Assembly (NCBI RefSeq): GCF_027922365.1
Contig: NZ_BSFN01000008.1
Coordinates: 1 to 64,000 of the forward strand
Length of the DNA stretch: 64,000 bases
Direction: 5' to 3'
DNA from: Pseudomonas turukhanskensis
GTDB taxonomy: Bacteria > Pseudomonadota > Gammaproteobacteria > Pseudomonadales > Pseudomonadaceae
Part shown: positions 63,778 to 64,000 of the stretch, piece by piece
Numbering within the stretch: position 1 is the stretch's first letter
Layout of the letters: each line of letters begins with the position of its first letter
Translations under genes and position numbers: made by a program
The notes under the pieces: model-generated
Seen by the model: the letters and a program-made list of their open reading frames with translations, nothing else
The model's database searches: none
What the model was told of the DNA's origin: nothing

Positions 63778-64000
63778 TGCGCTTGCCTGATATACGCGGC
63801 GATGGTGGCGATGGTGTTGAGAATGCGCCGGCCGTCTTTGGCCCCTTCGATGCGCACACCGTAGTGTTGTTGCAGCGCCAGGGAGACTTGCAGGGCGTCG
63901 AGGCTGTCCATCTGAATGCGGCTTTTGGGGCCGAACAGGGGCTCATCGTCGGCGATGCTTTGCCAGTCGATATCGTCTTCCTTGTCGCATTCGCGGATCA
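63774..64000 (-). CDS. acyl carrier protein, partial
   Basis: Last 75 residues of a leftward gene that runs off the window. The text includes DDEPLFGPKSRIQMDSLDAL followed by QVSLALQQHYGV. The serine of DSLD is the expected phosphopantetheine attachment site. The N terminus is beyond position 64000. It is a cluster-specific carrier, coupled to the ketosynthase by GTGA overlap. Confidence 0.85.
   Translation of the reverse strand, partial: IRECDKEDDIDWQSIADDEPLFGPKSRIQMDSLDALQVSLALQQHYGVRIEGAKDGRRILNTIATIAAYIRQAQ

Overview
The window reads as chromosomal DNA of a Pseudomonas, most likely of the P. fluorescens lineage. The evidence is the 5S rRNA tail, the order birA-coaX-SPOR-tRNA-tufB-secE-nusG-rpl-rpoBC-str-S10-spc-alpha-katA, near-standard Pseudomonas protein lengths, a sigma54/NtrC-controlled glnA, and an aryl-polyene/dialkylresorcinol type lipid cluster. 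There is no insertion sequence, prophage or CRISPR array.

Region 1 (1 to about 36480) is the translation and transcription superblock. It starts with the 3' end of an rrn operon and its terminator, followed by birA, coaX and a SPOR-domain protein. Next come tRNA-Tyr, tRNA-Gly and tRNA-Thr with tufB, then tRNA-Trp, secE and nusG. The rplKAJL-rpoBC, str (rpsL, rpsG, fusA, tufA), S10, spc and alpha operons follow, ending with katA. Clear sigma70-type promoters with 17-bp spacers and GC-rich discriminators precede the tRNA-tufB unit, S10 (rpsJ), rpsH and rpsM. At rpsH the -35 box lies inside the 3' arm of a terminator hairpin, and at rpsM it abuts the base of one, so the S10-spc-alpha run is divided into separate units by paired stop/start elements.

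Region 2 (about 36480 to 47440) is nitrogen control and housekeeping: trmL, a small membrane protein, ntrC-ntrB, two DUF4124 proteins, a cupin lipoprotein, glnA, thiI and typA. The glnA-thiI intergenic region carries a textbook -24/-12 promoter for glnA, NtrC-type half-sites upstream of it, and a sigma70 -10 box for thiI. From remembered gene order of P. aeruginosa PAO1, region 1 matches PA4280-PA4236 and region 2 onward matches PA5127-PA5110. The katA/trmL junction is therefore a synteny breakpoint relative to that species.

Region 3 (about 47440 to 58390) is mixed: a YkgJ-type cysteine-cluster protein, a DUF2339/DUF3999 membrane pair, a membrane diguanylate cyclase, fbp, a DUF924 protein, a BamE-like lipoprotein, a lipocalin and a DUF2141 protein. 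It also holds several palindromic intergenic repeats.

Region 4 (58428 to 64000, continuing beyond the window) is a specialised-metabolism locus. A rightward, partly overlapping set (DarA-like flavodoxin, DarB-like ketosynthase III, an unknown 137-aa protein, a BtrH_N-type protein) converges on a leftward overlapping set (acyl carrier protein, ketosynthase, Cys-less ketosynthase-like chain-length-factor candidate). This is the most likely place for under-described biology: a possible aryl polyene coupled to a dialkylresorcinol, with an uncharacterised small protein and a BtrH-like putative acyltransferase.
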